From the NCBI GenBank assembly GCA_023400405.1, contig JAEXFD010000014.1, positions 1 through 64,000 of the forward strand: a stretch of 64,000 nucleotides of DNA, in the 5' to 3' direction. The notes below the pieces were generated by a model. It was not told where the DNA came from, did no database searches, and saw only the letters and a program-made list of their open reading frames with translations. The translations under genes were made by a program, and so were the position numbers. This document shows, piece by piece, positions 1 to 8,698 of this stretch; positions within the stretch are counted from its first letter, which is position 1, and each line of letters opens with the position of its first letter. This DNA is from Pseudomonadota bacterium. GTDB lineage: Bacteria; Pseudomonadota; Alphaproteobacteria; Sphingomonadales; Sphingomonadaceae.

Positions 1-228
1 TCCCCACAAAAAAGCAGGAAGACCCTGGAACGACTTATGCTTACCGAGCACCTTGCACCTAGAAGCTGCAAGACCCGGAGCCGCCGCCCACATGTCCCTT
101 CATCAAAATCACTATGTCAAAGAGCGACAAAAACCGACGCACCGTCTAACCCCTTTTTCTCGGGGCGACTTGTGCGCCTGGATTTTGGTGACCGTCGCGT
201 CGTTCCGGTGAGGAGCACCGCGTCGGTG
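1..228 (-). other. Leader region of a leftward rRNA operon (16S lies off the left edge)
   Basis: No credible protein is encoded here. Read on the minus strand, a sigma-70 type promoter (235-263) is followed by a GC-rich discriminator, then about 230 bases of leader that contains a boxA-like antitermination element. This arrangement is the one seen upstream of 16S rRNA in alphaproteobacteria, so a 16S gene is expected just beyond position 1. The rRNA itself is not visible, so the assignment is an inference from promoter, boxA and position. Confidence 0.6.
115..126 (-). promoter_or_regulatory. boxA-like rRNA antitermination element
   Basis: On the minus strand the bases read CGCTCTTTGACA, which differs at only two places from the E. 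coli rrn boxA TGCTCTTTAACA. BoxA RNA is bound by NusB/NusE to prevent Rho-dependent termination of untranslated rRNA operons. Its place about 100 bases downstream of a strong promoter and inside a non-coding leader fits this role. Confidence 0.65.
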
Positions 229-234
229 GAGCGG

Positions 235-263
235 CATATATGGGGGGTGTTCGGAACCGTCAA
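235..263 (-). promoter_or_regulatory. Probable rRNA operon promoter
   Basis: On the minus strand a -35 box TTGACG (263 to 258) is separated by exactly 17 bases from a -10 box TATATG (240 to 235). The bases after the -10 box are C/G-rich, like the discriminators of stringently controlled rRNA promoters. No open reading frame follows; the boxA-like element does. Confidence 0.65.
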
Positions 264-306
264 CAGCGTTTTGGAATTTTCTGTCTTTTGTTCGACACAC
301 AAGGAC

Positions 307-332
307 GAAACCCGCGGAAATCCGTGGGTTTC
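307..332. other. Perfect stem-loop between divergent transcription units
   Basis: An 11-bp stem (307-317 with 322-332, one G-T pair) closes an AAAT loop. It lies upstream of the rRNA promoter on one side and of the flippase gene on the other. It could be a terminator-like or insulating element, but there is no clear T-run. Smaller hairpins follow at 397-414 and 449-463, in the untranslated stretch before the flippase start. Confidence 0.45.
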
Positions 333-496
333 CGGCTCCGCCGCCTGCCGCCCGCATGACGCTTCGATGACGACTCCCTAGTCGAAACAAGGGAATCGCC
401 CGCCGACTCGGGCGAGACTCGCCCCCTTCGATACCGGATCACCGATTGCCCGTACTTTACGGGCCATAAAGACCCCTGCGGCGATAAGGCGCGCGC

Positions 497-1966
497 ATGA
501 CCGACGCCCCAGACACCGAAAGCGCCACCTTGCGCCGCCAGATTCGCAGCGCCGTGATCTGGCGCTCGGGCACCCAGATCGTCGGGCAGATGATCACCTG
601 GGCCTCGACCTTCCTCGTCATCCGCATCCTCAGCCCGACCGACTATGGCCTGTTCGCCATGACTCAGGTCGTTCTGGTACTGCTCAACATGCTCAACGGC
701 TACGGCCTGGCCAGCGCCCTGATCCAACGCGAGAATGCCGGGCGCCACGCCCAGCGCCAGCTGCTCGGCATGCTGATCGTGCTGAATTTTGGGCTCGGCG
801 CCGCGCAATTCCTGCTCGCTCCGCTTGCCGCGACCTATTACCGGCAGCCGATCGTCGCCGACCTGCTGCGCGTCCAGGCCCTGCTCTATCTCGCAACGCC
901 CTTCATCGCGCTGCCGCAAGCGCTGCTGAGCCGCGCGCTCGACTTCAAGCACCAGGCTTGGGTGAACTTCGTCTCCGCCATGGCCGGCGCGTTCACGGCG
1001 CTCGCGGGCGCGCTCGGTGGTCTCGGCGTGTGGACGCTCGTGGCCGCGCCGATCGCGCTGTTCGGTGCCCGCGCGATCGGACTGATGATTGCCGCGCGCG
1101 CCTGGATGTGGCCGAGCTTCGATTTTCGCGGCGCCGGCGATATCGCCCGCTACGGCGGGGTGATGGCGACCGGGCAGATCTTCTGGTTCGCGCAGAGCCA
1201 AGCCGACGTGTTCATCGGAGGGCGCCTGTTCGATCCGCACACGCTGGGCATCTATACGACCAGCCTGTTCCTGACCCAGATCTTCGTTTCCAAATTCGTG
1301 CCGCCGCTCAACGAAGTCGCCTTCTCGGCCTACGCCCGGATCAAGGCCGATCGCGACGCGGTCGCCACGGCGTTCCTCAAGTCGGTGCGGCTGATCATGG
1401 CCGTGGCGATGCCCTTCTATATCGGACTCGCGGTGACCGCTGCACCCTTGGTCGCCACCGTACTCGGGGCGAAATGGATGGAAGCGGCGCCGGCGGTGCG
1501 ATGGCTGGCGCTGGCGATGCCGATGATGACCCTGCAGGTTCTCTACGCGCCGGCAAGCGATGCCTGCGGACGTCCGGGAATCAGCGCCAAGAATTCGGCG
1601 ACGGGCGCTTTGCTGCTGCCGATCGCGTTCCTGATCGGCGCGCAATGGGGGATGATGGGTCTCGTCGCGGCCTGGTTCGCCGCCTATCCGCTCTATCTCG
1701 CGATCACGACCTGGCGGACGCTGCCGGTGATCGGCGTCCGCCTCGGCGCGCTCGTCCGGGCGATCGGGCCCGCGACACTCGCCGCGGCGGCGATGGGTGT
1801 CGCCCTACTCGCCATCGACCTGGTGCTGCCGGCGCCGCTATCGCCGCTATCGCGCCTCGCCATACTCGTCGCGAGCGGCGCGCTCGCCTACCCGGCGCTG
1901 CTCTGGACGTTCGTCCGGGCAATGCTGCGCGAGGTCATCGCGCTGATTCGCGACCGTCAGCCCTGA
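497..1966 (+). CDS. Lipopolysaccharide/oligosaccharide flippase (Wzx-like, MOP superfamily)
   Basis: A 489-residue polytopic inner-membrane protein with about 12-14 hydrophobic segments spread evenly from residue 20 to the C-terminus. The N-terminal pattern (residues 15-60, including SPTDYGLFAMTQ) is typical of polysaccharide biosynthesis proteins of the MOP exporter superfamily. Such proteins move undecaprenyl-linked oligosaccharide across the inner membrane for O-antigen or exopolysaccharide assembly. The start is the first ATG in frame, preceded by AAGG. No glycosyltransferase or polymerase gene is next to it, so the exported glycan cannot be named. It converges on the CBS-domain gene, with 10 bp between stops. 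Confidence 0.85.
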   Translation: MTDAPDTESATLRRQIRSAVIWRSGTQIVGQMITWASTFLVIRILSPTDYGLFAMTQVVLVLLNMLNGYGLASALIQRENAGRHAQRQLLGMLIVLNFGLGAAQFLLAPLAATYYRQPIVADLLRVQALLYLATPFIALPQALLSRALDFKHQAWVNFVSAMAGAFTALAGALGGLGVWTLVAAPIALFGARAIGLMIAARAWMWPSFDFRGAGDIARYGGVMATGQIFWFAQSQADVFIGGRLFDPHTLGIYTTSLFLTQIFVSKFVPPLNEVAFSAYARIKADRDAVATAFLKSVRLIMAVAMPFYIGLAVTAAPLVATVLGAKWMEAAPAVRWLALAMPMMTLQVLYAPASDACGRPGISAKNSATGALLLPIAFLIGAQWGMMGLVAAWFAAYPLYLAITTWRTLPVIGVRLGALVRAIGPATLAAAAMGVALLAIDLVLPAPLSPLSRLAILVASGALAYPALLWTFVRAMLREVIALIRDRQP

Positions 1967-1976
1967 CCCCGTCGAG

Positions 1977-2405
1977 TCACACCGCCTGGATATAGGCTCG
2001 CATCGCCTCGGCCTCCGATTCGATTCGGTCGATCCGATATTTCACCAGGTCGCCGATCGAGACGAAGCCGATGCAGCGCCCGCTCTCGACCACGGGCAAG
2101 TGGCGGATCCGCCGCCGCGTCATCAGCGCCAGCGCGGCGAGCACCGTTTCCTCCGGCCCGACGGTGATCGCCGGCGCTGTCATCACTTCGGCCACCCGCC
2201 GATCGAGCGCCGCCGCACCCTCGCGCTCGAGGCAATAGATCACATCGCGTTCGGAGAAGATGCCGGCGACCGCGTCGCCCACCAGCACGGGAACCGCGCC
2301 GATCCGCCGCACGGCGAGCAGCGCGACCGCGTCGGCAACGCTACGATCGCCGTCGATCGAGACGACATCGCTTCCCTTGCCCCCCAGGATTTCCGCGATC
2401 GACAT
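1977..2405 (-). CDS. CBS-domain protein (two CBS repeats)
   Basis: A 142-residue soluble protein made almost wholly of two CBS repeats (about residues 8-60 and 72-130). The typical motif GIFSERDVI ends the first repeat, and RHLPVV and GFVSIGDLVKY mark the second. Stand-alone CBS pairs bind adenine nucleotides and act as energy or ligand sensors; the partner is unknown here. The start at 2405 is chosen because GAGGAGA lies eight bases upstream. A longer frame exists, but its extra N-terminus does not look conserved. It is divergent from the small membrane protein at 2488. Confidence 0.85.
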   Translation of the reverse strand: MSIAEILGGKGSDVVSIDGDRSVADAVALLAVRRIGAVPVLVGDAVAGIFSERDVIYCLEREGAAALDRRVAEVMTAPAITVGPEETVLAALALMTRRRIRHLPVVESGRCIGFVSIGDLVKYRIDRIESEAEAMRAYIQAV

Positions 2406-2487
2406 CGCAAGTCTCCTCATTCCGGGTTCAAGCGTTGAGTCTCCCACGATTCGCCCCCAATTGCAAAACCATGCCAAGGGAAAACCG

Positions 2488-2787
2488 ATGAGCGAGCGCC
2501 ACGGCCTGGACGATCCGGACTATGCCGCCTTCGCTTGGGCGCGCTACCGCAAGATCCTGAGATGGATGGCACTCTTCGCGGCGCTGGTCGCCGGGGCCGC
2601 CGTGTTGATCCTCAGGGAGTCGCTCGGCTGGATGAACGTACATGTCGCGATCGCGACTTTGCTCGGCGTGTTCCTGACGATCCTGCTCGGCGCCGCGCTG
2701 ATGGGCCTGATGTTCCTGAGCTCGGGCACCGGCCATGACGAGCAGGTGGAGGATCGGCTGAAGGGCGAGGTCGAGATCGGCGACTGA
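2488..2787 (+). CDS. Small two-TM membrane protein, function unknown
   Basis: A 99-residue protein with a charged, aromatic N-terminus (YAAFAWARYRKILRWM, residues about 12-27) and two strong hydrophobic segments (about 26-43 and 50-77), followed by an acidic tail. The start ATG follows AAGGGA. I do not recognise a named family with certainty. The compact two-helix layout with an acidic C-terminus is common among uncharacterised sphingomonad inner-membrane proteins. It is divergent from the CBS gene and converges on the DUF4167 gene across a clear terminator hairpin. Confidence 0.75.
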   Translation: MSERHGLDDPDYAAFAWARYRKILRWMALFAALVAGAAVLILRESLGWMNVHVAIATLLGVFLTILLGAALMGLMFLSSGTGHDEQVEDRLKGEVEIGD

Positions 2788-2810
2788 CCGCAGCGCCCGC
2801 CCCGAAAACA

Positions 2811-2844
2811 AATCGGCGGCCGAGCAGGTGCCCAGCCGCCGATT
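2811..2844. terminator. Bidirectional terminator hairpin
   Basis: A perfect 10-bp stem (AATCGGCGGC at 2811-2820 with GCCGCCGATT at 2835-2844) closes a 14-base loop between two convergent genes. A-rich bases lie on the left (AAAACA) and T-rich bases on the right (CATCTTTAA), so it can act for both strands. Confidence 0.7.
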
Positions 2845-2869
2845 CCATCTTTAACGTCCAGAAGCGTGG

Positions 2870-3550
2870 TTAGGCCGCCGGCACTTCCGCCTCGTCCGTC
2901 GTCGCGGTGCGGCGGCGGCGCGGCCTCTTCACCGGCTCGGCCTCCGCGGCAGGCGCTTCCTCGGCGGGTGCCGCATCGATGCCGAAGGCCGGCGGCAGCA
3001 CCGCGGCGTCGATCGCATGGCTTTCCTCGGCCGGCGCATCGGCCTCTTCACGGCGATTGCGGGTGCGGCGACGGGGGTTGCGCTCCTCTCGCGGGGCGCG
3101 CGCTTCTTCGGCCACCACCTCGACCTCGGCCTCCACCGGCTCGGGGGCATGACCATTGGCATGGCCGTTATACTGCCCGTTACGGCGCGGCTCGCGCTGC
3201 GGCCGGACCTCTTCGGCGCGCTCGACGCGGTTGCCGTCGGCCTCCGATTCGAATTCCTCGTCGCCGTCGAAATCACCCTGCTGGCGGCGCTGCTGCTCTT
3301 CGAAGCGCGGGCGGTTCTCGCTCAGCACGCGGAAATAGTGATCCGCGAACTGGAGATAATATTCGGTGTTGACCCGATCGCCCTGCATCTGCGCGTCGCG
3401 CGCCAGATTCTTGTATTTCTCGAGCAATTGGGCGGCATTGCCGCGCGCGCGATTGTCGATGCGATTCCCGTTGCCTTGCTGGCCGGGATTGCCACCCTGG
3501 CGCTGCTGCCCGCCACGACCACGACGGCGGCCGGCCTGACGATTGTTCAT
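2870..3550 (-). CDS. DUF4167 domain protein
   Basis: A 226-residue, highly charged protein. Residues 1-35 are a basic Arg/Gly/Gln-rich tract (RRGRGGQQRQGG) suggesting nucleic-acid binding. Residues about 38-75 carry the conserved DUF4167 core with LLEKYKNLARDA and a second helix with EYYLQFADHYFRVL. The rest is acidic/basic low complexity ending in an Arg-rich RRRR stretch near residue 215. DUF4167 proteins nearly always lie beside prmC and prfA in alphaproteobacteria, as here, but their function is unknown; a link to translation is an inference. ATG at 3550 is used, although a TTG directly upstream is also possible. Confidence 0.85.
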   Translation of the reverse strand: MNNRQAGRRRGRGGQQRQGGNPGQQGNGNRIDNRARGNAAQLLEKYKNLARDAQMQGDRVNTEYYLQFADHYFRVLSENRPRFEEQQRRQQGDFDGDEEFESEADGNRVERAEEVRPQREPRRNGQYNGHANGHAPEPVEAEVEVVAEEARAPREERNPRRRTRNRREEADAPAEESHAIDAAVLPPAFGIDAAPAEEAPAAEAEPVKRPRRRRTATTDEAEVPAA

Positions 3551-3819
3551 CAAGGTCTGTTTGTCCTGTCTTGTTTACGCTGTCCGTCGGTCCATCGTCG
3601 GTCCCGGATGCAGTTTACAAATGCGGCCAAGCGCCTCGGGAGGCACTTGCCGCTTGCCATGGCCACCGGACGGCAGTGGCTCACATGACTTGGATTGGGG
3701 CTGTGCGTCTCACGGCCCAAGCTTCAACATCTTGGTTGAAAGTGCCCTACCCCTGACCAAGGTCTTAGCGGGTGCAGCACCAATCTCCAAGCAGAAATAT
3801 GTGTCGCTTCCGCGTCATT

Positions 3820-4632
3820 TCAAGCCAGCAACAATGCCCGCGGCCGCCCGCCCAGATCATTATAGAGGGTAACGGCCAAGCCCTGCTCGCGGGCGAGCGC
3901 GGAAACGGCTGCGGCCTGGGTCCAGCCGATCTCGAACACTGCCACGCCGCCCGGGGCGAGCAGGCGCGGGATATCGGGCAGGATGCGGCGATAATCGTCG
4001 AGGCCGTCCGGTCCGGCGAACAGGGCGGAGGCGGGCTCATGGGCGCGGACCTGCTCCGGCAGCGATTCGTCCGTGCCGATATAAGGCGGGTTGGCGAGGA
4101 TCAGATCGAAGCGATCGGTCAGGCCTTCCGCCCAATCGCCTAGGCGGAATTGCGCACGATCGCCGAGGCCGAGCGCATCCGCATTGCGCCGCCCATAGTC
4201 GAGCGCCGCTTCGGAGGCATCCACGCCGATCCCCCCCGCTTCGGGCCATTCCGCCAGCGCGGCGAGCAGCAACGTGCCGGGTCCGGTGCCGAGATCGAGG
4301 ATCCGCCCGGGACTGCGCGCGCCGAAATAGTCGATCGCCGCTTCGACCAGAGTCTCGCTGTCCGGGCGCGGGATCAGCGCCCCGGGGCCCACTTCGAGCT
4401 CGATCGTCCAGAAGGCGCGGCGGCCGGTGATGTACGCGACCGGCTCGTGGGCGAGGCGGCGTTCGAGCAGGGCGGCGAAGCTGGGCGGGGCCGAATCCTC
4501 CAGATGGCGCAGGATCAGCGATTCGCGGGTGGTGCCGAGGGCGTGGGCCATCAACAGCTCGGCGTCGAGGCGGGGGGTATCCGAGACGGCGGCGAGGCGG
4601 ACGGCCGCTTCGGCGAGGGTGGACCGGATCAT
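3820..4632 (-). CDS. prmC: Release factor glutamine N5-methyltransferase PrmC
   Basis: A 270-residue cytosolic methyltransferase that methylates the glutamine of the GGQ motif in release factors RF1/RF2. The SAM-binding motif DLGTGPGT is at residues 113-120 and the substrate-binding NPPY motif at 181-184; the N-terminal helical domain spans roughly 1-75. Length and motif spacing match the PrmC/HemK family. It lies downstream of prfA, its substrate gene, separated by a palindromic repeat pair of about 110 bp. Confidence 0.95.
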   Translation of the reverse strand: MIRSTLAEAAVRLAAVSDTPRLDAELLMAHALGTTRESLILRHLEDSAPPSFAALLERRLAHEPVAYITGRRAFWTIELEVGPGALIPRPDSETLVEAAIDYFGARSPGRILDLGTGPGTLLLAALAEWPEAGGIGVDASEAALDYGRRNADALGLGDRAQFRLGDWAEGLTDRFDLILANPPYIGTDESLPEQVRAHEPASALFAGPDGLDDYRRILPDIPRLLAPGGVAVFEIGWTQAAAVSALAREQGLAVTLYNDLGGRPRALLLA

Positions 4633-4635
4633 AAG

Positions 4636-4740
4636 CCTCTCCCCTTTAGGGGAGGGGTTGGGGGTGGGGCATGAGTCTCACCGAGACCGGGAGCCTTGTC
4701 TGCGGCCCCCACCCCAAACCCTCCCCTGAAGGGGAGGGGC
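4636..4740. repeat. Inverted pair of G/C-rich palindromic intergenic repeats
   Basis: Two copies of a CCCTCCCCT-NN-AGGGGAGGG type palindrome lie at 4636-4657 and 4719-4739. Each is followed, on opposite strands, by the same G-rich tail (GGTTGGGGGTGGGG and its complement), so the copies form one larger inverted repeat. The element fills the gap between prfA and prmC. This is typical of dispersed REP- or MITE-like elements; whether it attenuates the operon is unknown. Confidence 0.8.
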
Positions 4741-4743
4741 TCT

Positions 4744-5814
4744 TTAGCCATCGAGCTGGGCCAGCCGATCTGCCTCGTCCTGCGCGATCAGCGCGCCGAT
4801 CAGCTCGTCGAGTTCGCCTTCCATCACTTCGGGCAGGCGGTGGAGCGTCAGATTGATGCGGTGATCGGTCACCCGGCCCTGCGGAAAATTATAGGTGCGG
4901 ATCCGCTCCGAACGATCGCCCGAGCCGACCATCGAAGCCCGCGCGCCCGAGCGTTCAGAGGCGAGCCGGTCGCGCTCGGCCTCGTAAAGGCGGGTGCGCA
5001 GCACCTTCATTGCCTTAGCCTTGTTCTTGATCTGCGAGCGCTCGTCCTGCTGGATCACCACGGTGCCGGTGGGAATGTGCGTGATGCGCACCGCCGAATC
5101 GGTCGTGTTGACCCCCTGCCCGCCCGGACCCGAAGCGCGATAGATGTCGATCCGCAGGTCCTTCTCGTCGATCTTGATATCGGCTTCCTCGGCCTCGGGC
5201 AGCACCGCCACCGTCGCCGCCGAGGTGTGGATGCGGCCGCCCGCCTCGGTCGCCGGCACGCGCTGGACGCGGTGCACGCCGCTTTCGAACTTGAGCTTGG
5301 CGAACACGCCGGTGCCGGTGACGCTGAGCACCACTTCCTTATAGCCGCCCGCTTCCGAATCGCTGGCCGAGATCAGCTCGACCTTCCAGCCCATGCGATC
5401 GGCATAGCGCTGGTACATGCGCAGCAAGTCGCCGGCGAACAGCGCCGCCTCGTCGCCGCCGACACCGGCGCGGATTTCGAGCATCGCGGCGCGCGCATCG
5501 GCCGCGTCCTTGGGCAACAGCGACAGGGCGAGCTTGCGTTCGGCGTCGGCGAGCGTCGCTTCGTTGGCGCGCAGTTCCTCCACCGCCATGGCGCGCAGCT
5601 CGTCATCGGCGTCGTGGGTCATGCGCTGAAGCGATGCGCCTTCGGCGCGCAGCCGCCGCACTTCGCCCGCGGCAAGCGCCACCGGCTCGACTTCGGCATA
5701 TTCCTTGGACACCGCGACAAAGCGATCCCCGGCGAGCTCGCCCGACGCCATCAGCGCCTGCAACTCGTCCCGCCGCGCCTCGATCGCGGCGATGCGGTCA
5801 GCGGGAATTTTCAT
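4744..5814 (-). CDS. prfA: Peptide chain release factor 1
   Basis: A 356-residue class I release factor recognising UAA and UAG codons. The peptidyl-tRNA hydrolysis motif GGQ is at residues 231-233, and the RF1-specific PxT tripeptide appears as PAT at 187-189, which distinguishes it from RF2. The length is typical. Its ATG overlaps the hisS stop by four bases (ATGA at 5811-5814), so the two are probably translationally coupled. Confidence 0.97.
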   Translation of the reverse strand: MKIPADRIAAIEARRDELQALMASGELAGDRFVAVSKEYAEVEPVALAAGEVRRLRAEGASLQRMTHDADDELRAMAVEELRANEATLADAERKLALSLLPKDAADARAAMLEIRAGVGGDEAALFAGDLLRMYQRYADRMGWKVELISASDSEAGGYKEVVLSVTGTGVFAKLKFESGVHRVQRVPATEAGGRIHTSAATVAVLPEAEEADIKIDEKDLRIDIYRASGPGGQGVNTTDSAVRITHIPTGTVVIQQDERSQIKNKAKAMKVLRTRLYEAERDRLASERSGARASMVGSGDRSERIRTYNFPQGRVTDHRINLTLHRLPEVMEGELDELIGALIAQDEADRLAQLDG

Positions 5815-7163
5815 GCCGAAGTCGGCCCATTGCCGAGAATAGCAAAACGAGCGTCTTTCAGCGAGATCAACCGTTCGGCCGGCAGCTCGAGTCTGGCGGC
5901 TTCGAATGCTAGATATATTTTTTCGAAAAGGTCCGGTCCGACGTCATTTGTAGAAAGCAGCTGCTGCTCGCCGGTCACCAAGTTTTTTACTTCGACCTCT
6001 CCTCGACCCCAGCGGTCGTGATCGACAAAGACAACCATGAGCGCGCTCACGGCGTTCGCGCGCTGCATCCGCTTCTTGAAATTGCCCTTGAAAGCCATCT
6101 CAACCGACATGCCGTCGCGGCGTAGCTGAGCCACGACATGAAGCGCATCCGGTTGCGCAGCTTCATGCGTCGGAATTACGACAACATCCGGCTTCTCAGC
6201 CGCCGGCTCCGCGATCAGCATCGCCAGTCGTTCGACACCAGCAGCCCAGCCCACGCCCGGCGTCTCCGGCCCGCCGAGATTGCCGATCAACCCATCATAG
6301 CGCCCACCGGCAAGCACCGTCCCTTGCGCGCCCAAACGGTCGGTGACGAACTCGAAGGCAGTGTGGCGATAGTAATCCAGCCCGCGAACCAACCGAGAAT
6401 TGCGTTCCCACTTCACGCCCGCAGCATCGAGCCCGGCGGTCACCGCCTCGAAAAATACGCGTGCCTCGTCGGTGAGGTACGCGTCGATATCCGGCGCGCT
6501 GTCGGCGATCGGGCGGTCGCGTGGGTCCTTCGAATCGAGGATGCGCATCGGGTTCTTCTCGAGGCGGACCAGGCTGTCTTCGGAAAGCTGGTCCCTGTGT
6601 GCCTCGAAATGCGCGACCAGTGCGCTGCGCCACGCCTCGCGCGTCGCCGCGTCGCCCAGCGTGTTGAGCTGGAGCGTCACGCCTTCGATGCCGAGCTCGC
6701 GCAGCAGCTGGTCGGCGAGCACGAGCAGCTCGACGTCCGCCGCCGGCTCCGCCGCGCCGATGATCTCCGCATCGAGCTGGTGGAACTGGCGGAAGCGGCC
6801 CTTTTGCGGGCGCTCATAGCGAAACACCGGGCCGCTGGTGACCAGCTTCAGCGGCGCATATTGCTGCCAGCCCTCGGTGATGTACGCCCGGCAGATGCCC
6901 GCGGTGAATTCGGGGCGCAGGGTGATCAGGTCGCCGCCCTTGTCCTCGAAGGTGTACATTTCCTTCGAGACGACGTCGCTGGTCTCGCCCATCGAGCGGG
7001 CGAACACGCCGGTCGCCTCAAACACGGGCAAATCGACGCGCCGGAAGCAATAGAGCCCGCGCACCCTGTCGAAGACGGCGAGCACATGGGCGAACCGCCG
7101 CTGCTCGTCGCCGAAGATGTCCTGGGTGCCGCGAATGCGGTTGGGCGTTTCGATCCGTGCCAT
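5811..7163 (-). CDS. hisS: Histidine--tRNA ligase
   Basis: A 450-residue class II aminoacyl-tRNA synthetase that charges tRNA-His. The N-terminus [16 protein letters not shown] matches the usual HisRS start, motif 2 appears as [10 protein letters not shown], and the HisA-type signature [12 protein letters not shown] is present with its usual spacing. The start at 7163 is chosen for this conserved N-terminus over a longer upstream frame. It is the first gene of the hisS-prfA-prmC unit and lies 48 bp from the sugar aldolase gene upstream. Confidence 0.95.
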   Translation of the reverse strand: MARIETPNRIRGTQDIFGDEQRRFAHVLAVFDRVRGLYCFRRVDLPVFEATGVFARSMGETSDVVSKEMYTFEDKGGDLITLRPEFTAGICRAYITEGWQQYAPLKLVTSGPVFRYERPQKGRFRQFHQLDAEIIGAAEPAADVELLVLADQLLRELGIEGVTLQLNTLGDAATREAWRSALVAHFEAHRDQLSEDSLVRLEKNPMRILDSKDPRDRPIADSAPDIDAYLTDEARVFFEAVTAGLDAAGVKWERNSRLVRGLDYYRHTAFEFVTDRLGAQGTVLAGGRYDGLIGNLGGPETPGVGWAAGVERLAMLIAEPAAEKPDVVVIPTHEAAQPDALHVVAQLRRDGMSVEMAFKGNFKKRMQRANAVSALMVVFVDHDRWGRGEVEVKNLVTGEQQLLSTNDVGPDLFEKIYLAFEAARLELPAERLISLKDARFAILGNGPTSA

Positions 7164-7211
7164 TTGGAGCGCGCTACTAGGCGCGTTCAGCGGCCATCGC
7201 AATGTGCGCGA

Positions 7212-7841
7212 TCAGCCGGCAAGTGCGGCGACGAACGCGCGGGCATTGGCGCCGACCTGCCCGGCGCTGAGGCCCGGCTTGTAGAGCGCGGAGCCAAGGC
7301 CGAAGCCGGCGGCACCGGCCGCGGTCCAGGGGGCCATATTGTCCGGCGCGATGCCGCCGACCGGGAGGACGCGCATCTCCTTGGGGAGCACCGCGCGCAT
7401 CGCCTTGAGCACGCCGGGCGTCGCCGCTTCGGCCGGGAATAGCTTGAGCGCGGTGGCGCCGGCCTCGATCGCGGCAAAAGCTTCGGTGGGCGTGGCGATG
7501 CCCGGGAGCGAGACCATGCCGGCTGCAGCGCTCGCTTCGATCACGCGCGCATTGGCGTTGGGGGAGATGATCATCTGCCCGCCCGCGGCGATCACCGCCT
7601 CGACCTGTTCGGGATGCAGCACGGTGCCGGCGCCGACCACCGCGCGGCCGGCGAGGCGCCTGGCGAGCCGCGACACGCTGTCCAGCGGATCGGGCGAGTT
7701 CATCGGCACCTCGATCAGCGTGAAGCCGGCCTCGACCAGCGCCTCGCCGATATCCTTGACCTCATCGGGCTTCACCCCGCGCAGGATCGCGACGAGCGGA
7801 CAGCGGGCGAAGGCGGCGTCGAAGGTGGCGAGGTGGCTCAT
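7212..7841 (-). CDS. dgoA: 2-dehydro-3-deoxy-6-phosphogalactonate aldolase
   Basis: A 209-residue class I aldolase of the KDPG/KDPGal family that splits KDPGal into pyruvate and glyceraldehyde 3-phosphate. The Schiff-base lysine is Lys133 in ALKLFPAE, with the catalytic Glu44 in LIEVPMNSP. The order GAGTV, SPN, GIATPTE matches the family. Assignment to the galactonate rather than gluconate branch rests on the adjoining KDGal kinase gene, whose stop overlaps this ATG by four bases. It is the last gene of a transporter-kinase-aldolase unit. Confidence 0.92.
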   Translation of the reverse strand: MSHLATFDAAFARCPLVAILRGVKPDEVKDIGEALVEAGFTLIEVPMNSPDPLDSVSRLARRLAGRAVVGAGTVLHPEQVEAVIAAGGQMIISPNANARVIEASAAAGMVSLPGIATPTEAFAAIEAGATALKLFPAEAATPGVLKAMRAVLPKEMRVLPVGGIAPDNMAPWTAAGAAGFGLGSALYKPGLSAGQVGANARAFVAALAG

Positions 7842-8698
7842 GACTGGCTTTCGATGGCGATGATGCCGGCGACGAACGCCGCGTGACTATCGACAATATG
7901 GGGGACGCGGCCATTGGCTTCCACCGCGGCGGCGTAGAGCCCGCCTAGTGTCGCGTCGGCGAGGATATGGACTTCATCATGTCCCATGGTCTTGAGCCGC
8001 GCCGCGACATCGGCGCCGATCAGCAGGCCCGAGGCGAAGCTGGCGGCATCGGCATCATCGCGCTGCCCAAGTAGCTTGGCGGCACGGATGCCGAACAGGG
8101 AGGCGGCGAGATCCCGCTCGCGGCCCTCTGCCACGCCTTCGAGAAAGGCCGGCCCGAGCGTCACCTCCGCCCCGAGCTGGGCGGCGAGCAGGCCGTGCTT
8201 GCGCAGCAAAGCAAAGAGCTCGCCGGTCATCGCGGTGCGGAAACCGGCGATGCGGCCGTCCTGCATCTCGGCCCATTTGCAATGCGTGCCCGGCTGCACG
8301 AGCAGCGAATCGCCCGGTACCAGCCCCGCTGCGACGGCGCCGAGCAGCTGGACTTCCTCGCCGCGCATCACGTCCGCCGGTCCGGTGACCGACACGCCGG
8401 GGACGATCGCGGTGCGCGCGTCGATCCGCAGCAGGTTGGCGGCCAGCTCGGCGATTCCTGCCGGCGCCTGCACATAGGGCCCCGCCTGCCAGCCGATATT
8501 CGATCCGACCATCCCGGCCATCAGCAGCGGCAAGTCGCCGAAGCGGGCACGGACACCCGCCGCCTCGGCCGCGAAATCCTGGACGGCAGTGACGCCCTTG
8601 TCGTCGCGCTCCGTGCGCGCCACCCGGCCGTCCTCGACCAGGAAGACGCGCCGGTTAGTCGTCCCCCAATCGACGGCGAGGAAGGGCGCCCGGCTCAC
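7838..8698 (-). CDS. dgoK: 2-dehydro-3-deoxygalactonokinase
   Basis: A 286-residue sugar-acid kinase of the DgoK family that phosphorylates 2-keto-3-deoxygalactonate with ATP in the cytosol. The N-terminal phosphate-binding motif DWGTTNRRVFL and the mid-protein PGTHCKW motif are diagnostic of DgoK. The GTG start at 8698 is preferred because it lies just before the conserved N-terminus and overlaps the upstream transporter stop (GTGA). The 3' end overlaps dgoA by four bases, which implies coupled translation. Confidence 0.92.
   Translation of the reverse strand: MSRAPFLAVDWGTTNRRVFLVEDGRVARTERDDKGVTAVQDFAAEAAGVRARFGDLPLLMAGMVGSNIGWQAGPYVQAPAGIAELAANLLRIDARTAIVPGVSVTGPADVMRGEEVQLLGAVAAGLVPGDSLLVQPGTHCKWAEMQDGRIAGFRTAMTGELFALLRKHGLLAAQLGAEVTLGPAFLEGVAEGRERDLAASLFGIRAAKLLGQRDDADAASFASGLLIGADVAARLKTMGHDEVHILADATLGGLYAAAVEANGRVPHIVDSHAAFVAGIIAIESQS

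Noticed and set aside
260..1645. A 461-codon minus-strand frame over the flippase gene
   Set aside because: Low-complexity Arg/Glu-rich translation with no family features; the plus strand carries a clear membrane protein.
4696..6021. A 441-codon plus-strand frame
   Set aside because: It is antisense to prfA and hisS, which are unmistakable.
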